64,000 nt of DNA from Tribonema minus (taxonomy: Eukaryota; Sar; Xanthophyceae; Tribonematales; Tribonemataceae), in NCBI GenBank assembly GCA_017506865.1, contig JAFCMP010000097.1, positions 124,001-188,000 on the forward strand, read 5' to 3'. This document shows, one piece after another, positions 36,578 to 49,000 of this stretch. The first letter of the stretch is position 1, and the number at the start of each line of letters is the position of its first letter. Position numbers and translations under genes: made by a program. The notes beneath the pieces are model-generated. The model saw only the letters and a list, made by a program, of their open reading frames with translations. It searched no databases and was not told where the DNA came from.

Positions 36578-39500
36578 ATGTATTCTGCTGGCGATAACAT
36601 CGGCGCTGTGGTTGGGGACATTGGATCCGTTTGCTCCAAAATAGGCTTTGCGGGAGAGGATTTTCCAAGGTGTGTATCCTGTTCAAGTTTTGCTGATGGC
36701 ATGGTGATGTCGGATGCAGACGCTGACACTGTGTGATGCATTAGTACGGTGAAGTCTCTTAAGGAATTTGAGCGATCGCTGAGGCATTGGTGCTTGAAAC
36801 TGATGAACTTGCAAGATTTGTTGTGCGTTGCATTTTGTTTCACGGTGCCATATCATGTCTCATGCCTGCAGAGCGTATCTCAGCAGCTTCGTGGGTTTGA
36901 CCGTGAACAAGGATGCAGGCTCACCAGCAGGCGAGGACATGGATGTTGAAGGGCAGCCGCAGGTGAGGGGATGATTGCTTGACTATGAATACGTCACATG
37001 AACAGCTATGCGTTCTTGACAGCATCAGCTACACCGTTGTGCACCTTGAAGACCAGCTGGTGACTCCGCTGAAGGGGTTGCAACAACCACCTGTCCACTG
37101 CCACTACAGCTGCTGCCTCTCATTACTTGCCTGCAATTTTCTTGCCTCCATCAATTTGCAAACCTGATGTGGTGAGCTGTTGAAGGGACTTGTTGTTCTC
37201 AAACTCTGGACCAGAATCAGTACGGCCTGCGTTCGCCTTGCCAACTCTACGTGTGTGTGTCCCCGCACACGTGCATGTGTGTGTGTGTGTGTGTGTTTGG
37301 CTGGGACTTCTTCCAGATTGTGTAGGGCGTGTTACCTCTGACCTGATGTCAACAATGCATGCAGGTGTACCAATATCATGTGGATGCACAATGGGAGCGG
37401 ACAGACATGGAGTTACGCAGCGCGGTGGGCAAGGCAGGTGCCGTGCAGGACTGGGATATGGTGGAAAAGATATGGGAACATGCTGCAGTAAATAAGGTGA
37501 GCGATCATGCATGTTCAGTGAAGCTACAGGTAATGATGTGCATTTTCTGACTTCAATTGGTGCTTTGAGCACGGTACTACTTCAGAAGTACCTTATCACG
37601 CACTGGACAAGTATAGACATACATTGATGTGGTGAGGCCGTGGGCAAATGCACATGAGCACACAGTCCAACCATTGCATTATGTCTGCCCAGCTACGACA
37701 ACAGCTGCTGGGGTGCCCTGGTTGTCCTGTACGCTCAGCTGCGTCCAGAGTCAACAGATGCGATTGAACACATAGGTACATGGGCAGTATTTCTCGATTG
37801 CATCACGGGCGGCGTTGCGCTTACGGTCAGTGCCAGAGGCTGCAAGTGAGCGGAGGGGATTTTTTTTTTGGAAGGAACCACTCTCACATTGAAGTATACT
37901 GGAAATTATCTTGCAAGTAACTTCCATAACACCGTAAAACACTGTCACTTCCATAACACTGAAGAGTGTGATTGCTGTCAGGCACACAAGTGATTTTGCA
38001 TGTAGGGGTTATCTTACCCCAAACGCGGCAGCCTTGCAGAAAGCGATGTAGAGCAAGGCAGGCAGTGGAGGGCTGCCCAAACCTGCAACTTCATGTCAGG
38101 GCGAAGGTACTCGCTAGGTTGGGGGAGTTTGCATCGTGCTGAAAAATCGGTGAATGTGATGACTTCCTGAAATTCTGGGGAAGCACAAGAAGGGGTGGTG
38201 CAGCCTGCCATGGTGTGTAGCGTTACATGCAATGGTGAGGTTTCAACGATGAGAAACTTGGTGCTGTGAAGCAGTCTGGGCTTGATGGTGTTGGCGACGG
38301 CGGCACGAGAGGCAGCAGGGAATGGCGTGTCCTATCTGCATCACCCCGGCGGTTGCGCATTCGATGTTGTTGACAATGGTTTTGTATTGGAAATTGGTGG
38401 CTGCATTTGCGTGGTGGTGCTGCTGTGTTGAGGCAAGGAGCTTTTCCTTTCAATCACAATGCTTGCACTCAATATGCTGGTTGACCATGCAAAGCGCCCA
38501 TCATCACAGCTGATGTATTGAGACAATGTTTGTGCCGCTTGCTGTGTGTAACAGTTGCGCGCGGACCTAAGCGAAACTCCCATACTGCTGTGTGAGAAGA
38601 GCAACGCCATGGCAGCGACACGCGTCAAGTATACGGTACGTGACACGTGATGCCCAGGCTGCAAATGCTGGCCTGATAACCAGAGAAGAGCGCCCATAGC
38701 TGCGAACGGGACAACGGGCCATGGCATGTCGTCTAATCTAGCACCAAAGTGGCTCAGGCCTTCACCTGCACCAGGTCGATGCAGCTCGCGTGTTGTGCAA
38801 GGCTGGAGCGAGAGCCGCTGCTGAATCGCCACTGTTGTCAGACTCCTGGTAAATGAGATGCTAGCATGGCATTTTATCTAGCATGCTTTACTTTTACGTC
38901 TGGCAGTTGCAATGCCTCTTCTCAGTCTCCCGCTGCACCTGCAATAATCACTGCTGTGCTATGCACTCACCCATGTCCTAATCTTGTTGTACAGGAGCTC
39001 ATGTTTGAGAAGTTTGATGTACCGGCGCTCTTCATGGGGAGAGATGCGGTGCTTAGCTGCTTCTCGCTTGGCAAGACAACGGGCACTGCGGTTGATGTTG
39101 GTGGCCACACAACAGTTACACCAGTAACTGATGGATGGTGAGTGGCCGCCTCCCTGAGGTGCCGGAACTGTGTGACGGCTCCCATTTGACTGTGTGCTCA
39201 TCATATGGCAAATGCACACTGGCCTCATTACCATATGTTGACTAGGATGCTGTCAACAGTGCCTACAACTTCTGTGCATCAACTTTCGCCATTGACCGTT
39301 GTCATAAGGGTGCAGCGCATCTCAACATGGCTGGCCTTGGTGTTGACCTGATGCAACCCAATTTACCGCATGTTTTACATGCACCAGCTTGTATAAGTGT
39401 GTCCCACTAAGTCGATACTCATAACATGGCCCACTCTGTTTCTGATGCAGGGTCGATCACCGTGCCATAGTGACCGCATCGCTGGGGGCAACGGCACTCC

Positions 39501-42500
39501 ATCGCTACTGCACACTGCTGATGGAGGCCACCGGCACCACGCTCAAGCCAACGCAGGCATTTCGGACGGTACACATCATGGCCAAGTAGTTGACATGGTG
39601 CACAGACATACAGGGCTGGCGTCAAAGTACTTGGTGTGCTCTCTGACTAATTTTTCATTGGTTGTACAAGTACTTGTGGGAACTTGGTGTCCCGATAGCA
39701 TAAGGCATGTTCACAGATAAACTGTGGTAGTGCGCAGCAGGTCAGCATTGCTCAAAGTTGGGGCTCGAGATTACCCCCCAAATTGGCCTATTCCCACCAG
39801 AGTTTGCAAGGGCGTGGCGTATGCTCTCCTGCTTTGTTAGTCTCACCTGATAGTGTTGCTGCCGCTGCTGTTGTGAATGCCTGCAGGGTTGCAAACCACG
39901 CCATTTCACGCCGGAGCATACATGGCACCCCTCCTACAGAGAGTAAGTGTTGGCTGCTGCACATTCACTCCGCATGTGTGCGCCCAGAATTCCTCAGCTG
40001 CATGCTCACCAGCGGTTCAGCACCAGTGTAGCGTATGTACGACATTGGCGTGCTTTTGCACTTACTAGCACTGATCAGAAGCGCATCATGGCACCAGCTT
40101 TGACTGACAGCGCAGGCAACCTGTTTGTGTGTACTGACCTTGCAATGCAGTCTGTTGTCTGCAGAATAGCCCATTGTTTTTTTCTTTATGGTTCAACAAT
40201 GCTGCACATATTGTAAGCGATGTTTATATAATGAGTGATTGGACTACAGGCATGATTCACGTGTGCTGTCAGAAATTATGAATTGTGAAAACGTCGCATA
40301 TATGTATACCCTCCGGAGCCTTGCACCCTGTGGACATTTGGCACTCATTCTTATCCCGCACAACCGTAGGTTTGTGCAGCTTGAGGTGGCTAGGGACATC
40401 ATCGAAACATCGGGCAGGGTTTCAGAGACAGCTGTTGACGACCAGGCACCACAGGTGCGTGTGTCTGCTGATACTGTATTTGATGTTTTTGCCATTGTCA
40501 ATGATTGCAATTGCTTTGCGTGCATCGTCCGATTGGAACAACTGGGATCCATGCTTGATAGCCATGCTTGGTTGTGTATGCCAGAGCGACAAGAACATGC
40601 TGCGTGAGCTCCTGCGCTTTTTAATGTAACCATTTAAAAAAAAATGCGTCATACGTGTTGCATTCCTGTATACGGCACAGGAAGGTCACGCTATCGAGAG
40701 CTGAGAGCGCACAGGCCTTGGCTGCTGTGGTGCCGGGCGTACCCTGCACTTTAAAAAAGTTTAGAGAGTCACTGAGCTCTCACGTCTCGCAGACAGAGCT
40801 ACATGCAACAAAGGCCCGCAGCACTATCAAGCCAGCAGCACATACGCCATTGAACTAGTGGGATTTACGTACATGCGTCAGCACACTGCACTCATGTCAA
40901 CTGTTTAGCAATGGTAAACAGCATGTCATACATGTGTGCCTTCCAGTGCATTGCCACATTCGCTTGCCAGAAAACGAATGTGCATATGTGCGTCCCATGC
41001 CAAAATCAGTATGTTACAGTTTTGGCTGTTCATACTCATCCCACACCGCCAACCATGTCAACCCTGTCTGTAAATTTACTGATGGAGGCCGATGATGATG
41101 GTGTAGTGTATTGTTTGCGTCTGATTTGGCACCAACAGTTTACGAGTGTACCAGGAGTGCCATATCGCCTACCAGATGGCTCTGAGGTGACGGTGGGAGT
41201 GGAGCGGTTCAAGGTACCTGAGCTGCTCTTCAACACAGGTGAATATTGTAGCACATCTCCTGCAGCAGGCATAGTCGCGTACAAATGAGCATTGCGCTAC
41301 AAACTGCCGCAGCCTTATGACTTGTGAGCAGCTGTTGAAATGGGGTGGGGTCAGGGTTACTTAGTGTTCATTACTGAGGAACAGTGGGAAACAGCGTGCT
41401 TATTTACGCCCAGTCTTCAGCGCAAACTTGAATGCCATAAGCCACTGTGCTTCACAACTATGGCTCAGATATTGTGGTGTGCCTGTTGTCAAGTTGTTGC
41501 CTACTTGGACATTGCAAGTGTTTACTTACTTCAACGTAAGTAAACCTTGAAGCATATGGTTGTGTGTGTAGACACCTGTTACAGGTGTACTGCCTCACCA
41601 TGGTGGATGCTCAAACAGGCCCCGGTGGCTCAATGCTGACCACACAAGCTTCATGACTGATTGATTATGCACTGTGTCCCGTTCACCTCATCGCTCCCGT
41701 GGACCGAACTGCTGCAGATCCATTTACTACAGCTGCAGCTGGCACGCCGCTAGCAGCGTTTGCCGAGTCGCTGACGGAGACGGATACACGGTGCGTATTT
41801 CACACGAACCCTTGCTGGCAGCAGAGCGTCTGTTTGCCATGGTCAAAGCACCACAATCGTGCCAGTTCGCGTTGAAATTCTTTGTCTCAAGGCCTGACTG
41901 CCGTATCCGCCAGTCCATATCTCTCCCTACCGTTTTGCAAACTAATACTGTGCACAAATCTGGGAGCATGCATGCATGCTCTCATACTGGGGAGGCCTAA
42001 TCATCAGCCTCTCTGGGCCATCAGATACTCACCGCCTGGGAGTCTTGTTGACCCCCACCACGGGGGGGGAGGGGGGGGGGGGGGGGAGCTTCAAGGCTGC
42101 AGATGCAGCCTGCGGAAGCAATGTGTTGTGCTGAGGCCAGTCAGTCATCCTGGCACCGGCAGCCTAGGCAGCAGGCTGCTTCACGCCGGACAAAGGCATG
42201 AACAAACATGATGATGCCCTGAATAGAGTGTTTTTCTGAAAGCATTGACCCCCGAGGGCAGTTCCGTGTACCCCCGTTCATTGGCCCGTTCAAGTGACTG
42301 AAGCTTACAAAGTTGCTGAGGTGCACTGATGTGCCGCATTCCATGTGCTTGGGCGCTACAACTGTCTACGACCACGATTTGCATGTTCGCATTGTGAGTG
42401 AAACTCTTGCGTGAACATCTGAATCGACAATCAGTTCAATTTTTGCAGTGACTATTCAGGTTTCAAATACAGTACCTTCAAGTATGCGAATTGTGCATGT

Positions 42501-44148
42501 ACAGGCAGCACACACGCAGAGTGGTGCTGACGCAAGCTTTGCTTCAGCACGCATGATGCTGGTTGCAATGCATCGTGTCACCTGGCTTTCTTGACACATC
42601 AAACAGTGCAATAACTCTGCTACAGCTGCTACTTGTGTCAAGGAACATGACACAGAATGCTTGCATGTTACCGCAACGCAATACTCGTTGTGGCCCATGC
42701 ACACTAAGTAAGTGGAAACCTTGTGCCTTTTGTTACTCTGCATGCAGATTGGTGCCGCTCCAAAACCTCGTCCTAGAGTGCATTCAACGCTGTGATGGAG
42801 ATGCTCAGCAATCGCTAGCGTCAACTATCGTCGTGAGCGGCGGTGGCAGCGGGTTTGACGGCATGCCCGAGCGACTACGATCAGAGGTACAAGCTATCAT
42901 GAGGCTATGCTAAATCTATGCTATGCATGGTTTTTATGCATGGTTGAGACCAAGGTGAGATCTGCAACGGTATGATTGCACGGATAAGATAGCTCCTTCG
43001 CATATTGCTAGTCTGGAGAAGCAGCCCTTCCTGAGCTCAGATGCCACACGCATGCGCCTTATGTGTTTGAGCTTCTGATGCGTCTGCGTTGTTCGCACCT
43101 CATGAACATCAGAGATGTCTTCACTGTTCGCCGTTTGGTCGTTGAGCTACTTGCAGAAGCCCTGAAGCACGTTGCTCATGCGAACAAGTACAGGCTATGT
43201 AATCCTCAAGGTTTTTGGGGAATTGTGGAATTTGCCCTCACTGGCGCCTGTTTTTTTGTGCTACTGGTAGTCTATACGTTTGTAAAGCATGGTATGTATA
43301 CGTTTGTAAAGCATCATTTGCCGGCATCCTGTTCATTTTTGGCCATCGCTGCTGTTGCTGCCTCAGGTTGACTTGTTGATAGCAGCTGGAGCGCCCATGT
43401 GGCGACCCAAGGTAATGTGACTTGATACTACTGCCGCAGTATTGCACCAATTCCTCCCACTGAGGGCATGCAATTTTGTATGAACGTATTGCAGGCAACT
43501 CAGGCAGCTGTTGATGCTCCATGCTGAGGGAGTTGTTGGTGGTGCTCTCATCGTGTGATTTGTGTGCATGCTTTCCCGCTCTGAGAATGCGATAGCTGCA
43601 TGGCTACATGTGGCGTGGCATGGATGCCCATGGAATTCAGAATGTGATCGCAGACATCAACTCATGTGGCGAAAGACATGGACTTCGCAGTGAACGCCAA
43701 AGCTATGTTTTGCAGCTTTTCAACGTCCCCTCACTCTCCCCCGTAAGGCGCTCGGTGTCAGACAGTACACCACTCACTGCCGATTCACCCCCGCATCACC
43801 TTGTACACTGTAGCAGCTCACTTGCCATCAGAGGCTACAGAAACGCACCAACAATGCGCTTACACCGGGCGGCGTTTTGACGACATGTCATGCGCCACAT
43901 GTGGGCACAATGTTATGTGCACTCCCATGATCATGTCTCCACCTGTGCAGCTCAGATCACTGAGCCAATGTTTGCGTTGGTGAATTTCTGACTGGCAGGT
44001 GCTGGCTGCAGGGGCCAACGAGCGCCGAATATCAGCGTGGCTGGGGGGCTCCATTTTAGGCAGCCTGGGCAGCTTTCATGAAATGTGGATGTCCAAGTCC
44101 GAGTACGAAGAACATGGGGCGCGCCTGATTAACAAGAAATGTCCATGA
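36578..44148 (+). CDS. ARP4: Actin-related protein 4 (BAF53/ACTL6-like)
   Basis: ARP4 is a nuclear actin-like subunit of NuA4, SWR1 and INO80-type chromatin complexes. Phase-consistent exons: 36578-36669, 36872-36962, 37365-37496, 38555-38635, 38995-39137, 39451-39568, 39887-39942, 40370-40454, 41139-41238, 41718-41790, 42748-42886, a piece at 43372-43421 and the last exon 43999-44148. Recognisable steps are [103 protein letters not shown], and the ARP4-type end [26 protein letters not shown]. Length is about 440 residues. One junction around 43150-43375 is not resolved (candidate exon [16 protein letters not shown]). Start is ATG 36578, 13-15 nt after a pyrimidine-rich stretch. Confidence 0.88.
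37276..37297. repeat. (TG)n microsatellite
   Basis: A run of about 11 TG units in the ARP4 intron just before the exon at 37365. Likely length-polymorphic; no function inferred. Confidence 0.85.
42062..42086 (+). repeat. G-tract (G8-A-G16) in ARP4 intron
   Basis: Eight G, one A, then sixteen G, preceded by C-rich ACCCCCACCACG. It lies in the ARP4 intron between exons 41790 and 42748. Such a tract can form G-quadruplexes and is error-prone in sequencing. Confidence 0.85.
43273..43314. repeat. Tandem duplication, 24-bp period
   Basis: TATACGTTTGTAAAGCAT occurs at 43273 and 43297 in the unresolved 3' part of ARP4, probably intronic. Confidence 0.85.
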
Positions 44149-46010
44149 AGTGTTGCTGCAAGCCGCGTCAGCAGCCGCCAACAATTCATGATGTGACCCA
44201 ACCCAGCCCACAACACTTTTGCACAACATACACAGACGGTGGCATCTGCATCAATGGACGCAACCAGAAACTCCTGGCATCATTGCACATGTGATATTGT
44301 ATTGGAAGGTCCTGTTGAAATTGTACACAGGTCACGTGGCATGAAGTGAAGCCACAGCTTGGGCTAAGGATTGCAGATGACCCGTCACATTTCACTTGCA
44401 TGATGTTGCATGAGTAATTCAGCCCTGTAATGTTTTTGTGATATGCAAGTGCTTGTCAGCAAGTTCATGTTGGATATATCTGGAAGTACATGGCTGTACT
44501 TGATGACTAGACAAGTAGTGTGTTGTTCAAAAGGCAAATCAAAGTATGCACGCCCCGTGCTGCCATTCATTTGTCCTATGCATTCCTAGGCTTTACACCC
44601 ATGCAGCAGCCTTGTCTGCCAAGAGCTCGAACATGGGCGCTGCAACACAGGCGGGGGTCTCGTTCGTTAACGGAATTAACCAGACAAATCACTCCACCAA
44701 CTAAGAAGTTCGAACGGCCATGCACCACCACCCATAGAACCAAGAAAGAGCTCTCAATCTGTCAATCCTCACTATATCTGGACCTGGTAAGTTTCCCCGT
44801 GTTGAGTCAAATTAACAGCATCCGTGCTCCGTGTGTGTACACGCAAAGCTCTGTAGCGCGTCGAGGTGTTGAAGAAAGAGTGCTTGACATCACAACAGTT
44901 TGCGCTGTGACAACCCATCTCTGCAGCGTGTGGCTTGAGTTACTTTTTTCGACTGCAATGACCATGACTACAGCCGGGCAGCTAAACAGACGACCACTTG
45001 ATGCAGGAAGCACTTACCACAGAGCCGTTGGTCACGGGCGGTCTGGAACATACTGCAATGCTGTCACATAGTGTCTGATGGTGGTGCAGCAGATAGAGAC
45101 CCAGAAAGCTCGAAAGCTCAACAAGCATCGCTGCTTGAAGATGAGCTTGTGTATGCAACAATGTGTGTATTAATACTGCGATCATGAATCGAGACTTGGC
45201 GTCAGGTGGATGGCTCCCAGCTGCTGGTTGCACAAAGAAGCCTCTGAGATCAAGCTTTGACTTGTGGTACACAACGTGTGTGTAGTGACGATGGGCGTGT
45301 CAAGCGTTTCACTCCAGGCATGGGTGGTTGTCCTGACGCCATGTGCTACGATATGCCGCGTGGCACGTGCCATTGTGCAAAACCAGTCTCATATGCGGGT
45401 TTGGTGCTTCCAAGCACACCATCTGGCTATGTGCCGCCTCTTCTGCCCCCCATTATTTTCCTTCATGTACTACCGCTGCTCAACTCTTTGAGTGTTTGTT
45501 TACATAAGCATCAACTGGGGCAAGCTTGCATTGCTACCCTTTGGTCATTTTACACGGGTGGCATGGCAGTGCCAGCCACGTCTTGCGGTTGTGCATTACT
45601 GCTTGCTTGCCGCTGCTGGCTCGCATCGTCGCTGTCTCGATGCCGCCACTGTCTTAACCTGTCCGTGAATGAGTGACGCGCGCCCCCGGTGCTGCCCATC
45701 GTTGCATCCACTGATGACGCTGCAATGCACAAGGTGGTCCAACCACTCAGACATGAGATTTGTTGCACGGACATTTCAACAGTGCAGACCTACATGGGTC
45801 ACGCCGTTCAGCACCGACACTGTTTGAAGTACTTTTCCTGCACAAAAATACTGCGAGATGCCGCACGAGAACAAGCATTCAGGGCGCACATGAGCAAACC
45901 TGTGCATTTAGTGCTTTGTGTGGGGGAGGAAGGGGGGGTTGTAGATCGGAGTACAGCGTGCACTTCACAGGCCAGTAGGCAGCAGCCATCGCAGCAGTAG
46001 CCGTAGTCAA
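44149..46010. other. Intergenic region between ARP4 and the kelch-RING gene
   Basis: These two genes converge here. The only structure I recognise is the 18S rRNA fragment at 44656-44815. A TGTAA at 44426-44430 is a candidate ARP4 poly-A signal. Plus-strand open frames at 44520-45071 and 45257-45676 are not supported; the first is explained by the rRNA fragment. Confidence 0.55.
44656..44815 (-). pseudogene. 18S (SSU) rRNA gene fragment
   Basis: About 160 bp match the reverse complement of the conserved middle-to-3' part of eukaryotic 18S rRNA, between the universal stretches AATTTGACTCAACACGGGG and AACGAACGAGACC. It has decayed: a 6-7 nt insertion (GTTCGA) in the CTAAGAACGG stretch at about 44708-44715, ATAGAACCAAG for ATAGAATCAAG, and CTATATCTGG for CTATGTCTGG. 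Sequence beyond both ends does not continue the rRNA. It is a nuclear rDNA insertion, not a working gene. Confidence 0.93.
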
Positions 46011-49000
46011 CTACCGAACAGCAGTTACCAAGAGCAAAAAGGCTGCATGAATGACAATTTGCCATGGGTGAGCCAGCAACACGCTGGCCATTCCGTCAAA
46101 TATGGGTGCAGGCAGGGTACGGACAGGGTGTTGCACATTGTAATTGCGCAGTGAAGACATGCCTCGACGCCTGTTTGGCATCTGACCAATGGTCAGGATG
46201 CTGAGCCAGTGTAACCTTCTGGTGAAACATGAAAACATACCTCTGCTTGGCTCTGGAGGTGCAGCCTCCTCTGGCACAACGCGTTGCTTGCACATAGGGC
46301 ATGCTGGTGGTGAGCTTGACCGTAGCCAGCTGTCAATGCAGTTAACATGAAAGAGGTGCTGCAAGAACAACGGAAGGGTAAACAACAGGAAGGTAGCATG
46401 AGAAAATGAACACTTCGCAGTTCTTCGGAATATCTCAATAGTTTGGTGAATTTTCCTATCGCCGCGCTGTGACACAGTTTGGTGGTTACAGCGAAGTCGC
46501 AGCCATAAGAAAGGCGGTACATTACATGAAATTGAATTGCAGTTGCATCCAGAACAGTTGTAGGACTGGCGGAGGCATGTAACTTTTTGTAGCATCAAAA
46601 GGCCATAGCCAGCAAGTGCCCCACAATGTGCTTGACATGCACAATTTGCAGCACATGCAATTGAGCCGCACGTGCTGAATGCACATCAGGATGTGCGCTA
46701 AAATGTGCTGGAGGCACGGCACAATGTGCGGCTCTGGGTGATCTATCACAATCACAGTGGCCCTGTGAGGTGTAACTGAGCAAGGCCAGCATTTCAGTGG
46801 AAATGGCGATTCGGTGCAGTTGGCCTTGTGGCAGGGCAGCAGTTAACAGCAAAAGCCATGCCAGGTGACTGCGGTCATTGTGCTCAGCGTGCTTGCAGCT
46901 TGGCAAAGGCAACAGCGAAGTGACGGATGAGCATGCCAGCATCAGGAGAGTAAAAGCGCTCTGCACTCACCGAGCAAGGCAGCATGCGAAGTCTGTCTTG
47001 TGCTATGTAGGGCTCCAAGCAGATGGCGCATGAGTCATCACAACTCGAGTGCAGCTGTTTTGGCTGCAGCGCATCAGGATGAGTGTCTGCTGCCAATGCG
47101 TCCGTCTCTTCAGATTGCAGTCCCGCTGGATCCTGTCAACAAAGACAACACCAACAAAGTCAACACAGCAGTAGCATATGAGTCAGCATGCACAAGCAGT
47201 TGCACATGCCGCCAGCATGAACTCCACCACCACATGACGACATGTGCATACATACCTGCAAGCTGGTCCATCTGATAGTCAGGGAATTCGCGGACAATAA
47301 ATATCAATGCTTCAACGCGATCAGGGCCAGCACCTGATAAACCCCATGAGAGCATGACTCGAATGACAGTGCGACAGTGCAACACTGAACATGCAACGCT
47401 GTCAACAAGCCAAACTGATGCGCGTGCTTTGACTGCATGCGGCTGCACCATTACGCACGTCTGTGCTCCCATGATTCCTTCAGTAACAGGCGAGTACGCA
47501 ATTTTGCTCGGGAGCGCACATCAAAGATCTAGCGCCGAGTGCGCATTTTCCTTCATCATTAGACAACCAATAGGCTCTGCTTGAACAGGAGCACTTGTGA
47601 CCAATCGCTGCGTATTGATGCCTGCATCAGGAGACAACCAATGCGCTCTGCATTGACAGGAACGATTTTGGCCAATTGTTGTGTGTTGATGTGGTTCATG
47701 CACGCCCTGTAGTGTGCTGACCTTTTCCACAGGCTTGGTAGGTGTGGGTGTCTCTCCATAGAGCACAATTGGCATGCGTGCCAGGTCCTCATCAGTCACG
47801 CCTAGCCTCCGCTGTGTTGGCACACGCAGCATGATGGCAAAGCCTGTGGGGTGCATAGAGCCATTGAGGGCGTTGCGCGCCCGTCTGTCCATTTGTCGCC
47901 GGACCTAAAGTGACACAAATGCAAAACAAGATGCATGGTCAGGGCGGAGTTGCAGAAATATGCCATGCAAGAGCAGGAGATTGACTCATGTGCAAATGGA
48001 CGAGTGCCGTATTGGTGTGGACGAAGCACAGCGCAGCTTGCATGGCTGCAGCAACACAACGCATGTGCTTTTGGTGCAAAGCGTGTACAATAGTGATATC
48101 GTTCTACTGCAAGCGTATGCTGAGTGTATGCTGACATGGGGTGGCATAGAGAGTGGATGCCAGGCCGCACATACTTACATGATTTTCTTATTTTCTGGAT
48201 TGTGCAGTCATCATGCCATCTTTATATGTAGCAGAACGCACGCAGTATCAAGTTTGCGCTGGCGCAAAAGGTGGCAGTGCCGCATCCATCACTTGTGAAT
48301 TCTGCAAAGACACGCACAGTGCTGCATCACCGAGCTCATCAAAGCCGGGGACACATGTATTGACGATCCGACTCACCGTTGACAGGAACACGCAGAGGCA
48401 CAGTGACAAGAGCCCCAGCGCAAACAGCAAATGCATGAGGCTGAACATCTGTCCCACGAGTTGCGGCTGTGGGTCGTCGACTGCTGCTGAGAGCTGCGCA
48501 GCATCAATGGACGACAGGTCCAGGGACCAGACGTCTGCTGCTTCCGAGTCCTCACTGCTGAGGCCCCCGTAGATGATCAGCTGCTCGCGCCACACCTGCG
48601 CAAGGGGACAGCACATGGCAATGGTTCTCGTCGATTCACGCACTGTGTGTGGTGCTGCACGTAGGTTGTACTCTGAGCGTGTAATGCAAACAACAGATTG
48701 AATAAGCACAGTGCAGGAGCGTGGATGCCAAGCGTAAAAGCAAGAGAGACTGTCACACCAGGACCAGTGCCACACATGAAGCGCACAACATTTGAGTCCG
48801 TCAACACTGATTGCAGGCCCGAGCACTGTGCACAGCTTGCACTCTATGCACACTGGGCTCCTCCGCACAATAATAGCAACATTGAGGGATGAGTACCATC
48901 AGCTGGTTGCAGACCAAATGCGCTACTATCTCCAGCAGCTTGTGGTGTGAGTGATAAACTTGCACGCTACACATACGTACAGTACAAGCCATGAGGAAGG

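Noticed and set aside
38341..38832. 163-codon minus-strand ORF with a hydrophobic stretch
   Set aside because: Antisense to the ARP4 exon at 38555-38635, whose family match is clear. No homologue recognised.
44520..45071. 183-codon plus-strand open frame
   Set aside because: Its middle is the reverse complement of conserved 18S rRNA, which explains the open frame. No protein family or splice structure supports it.
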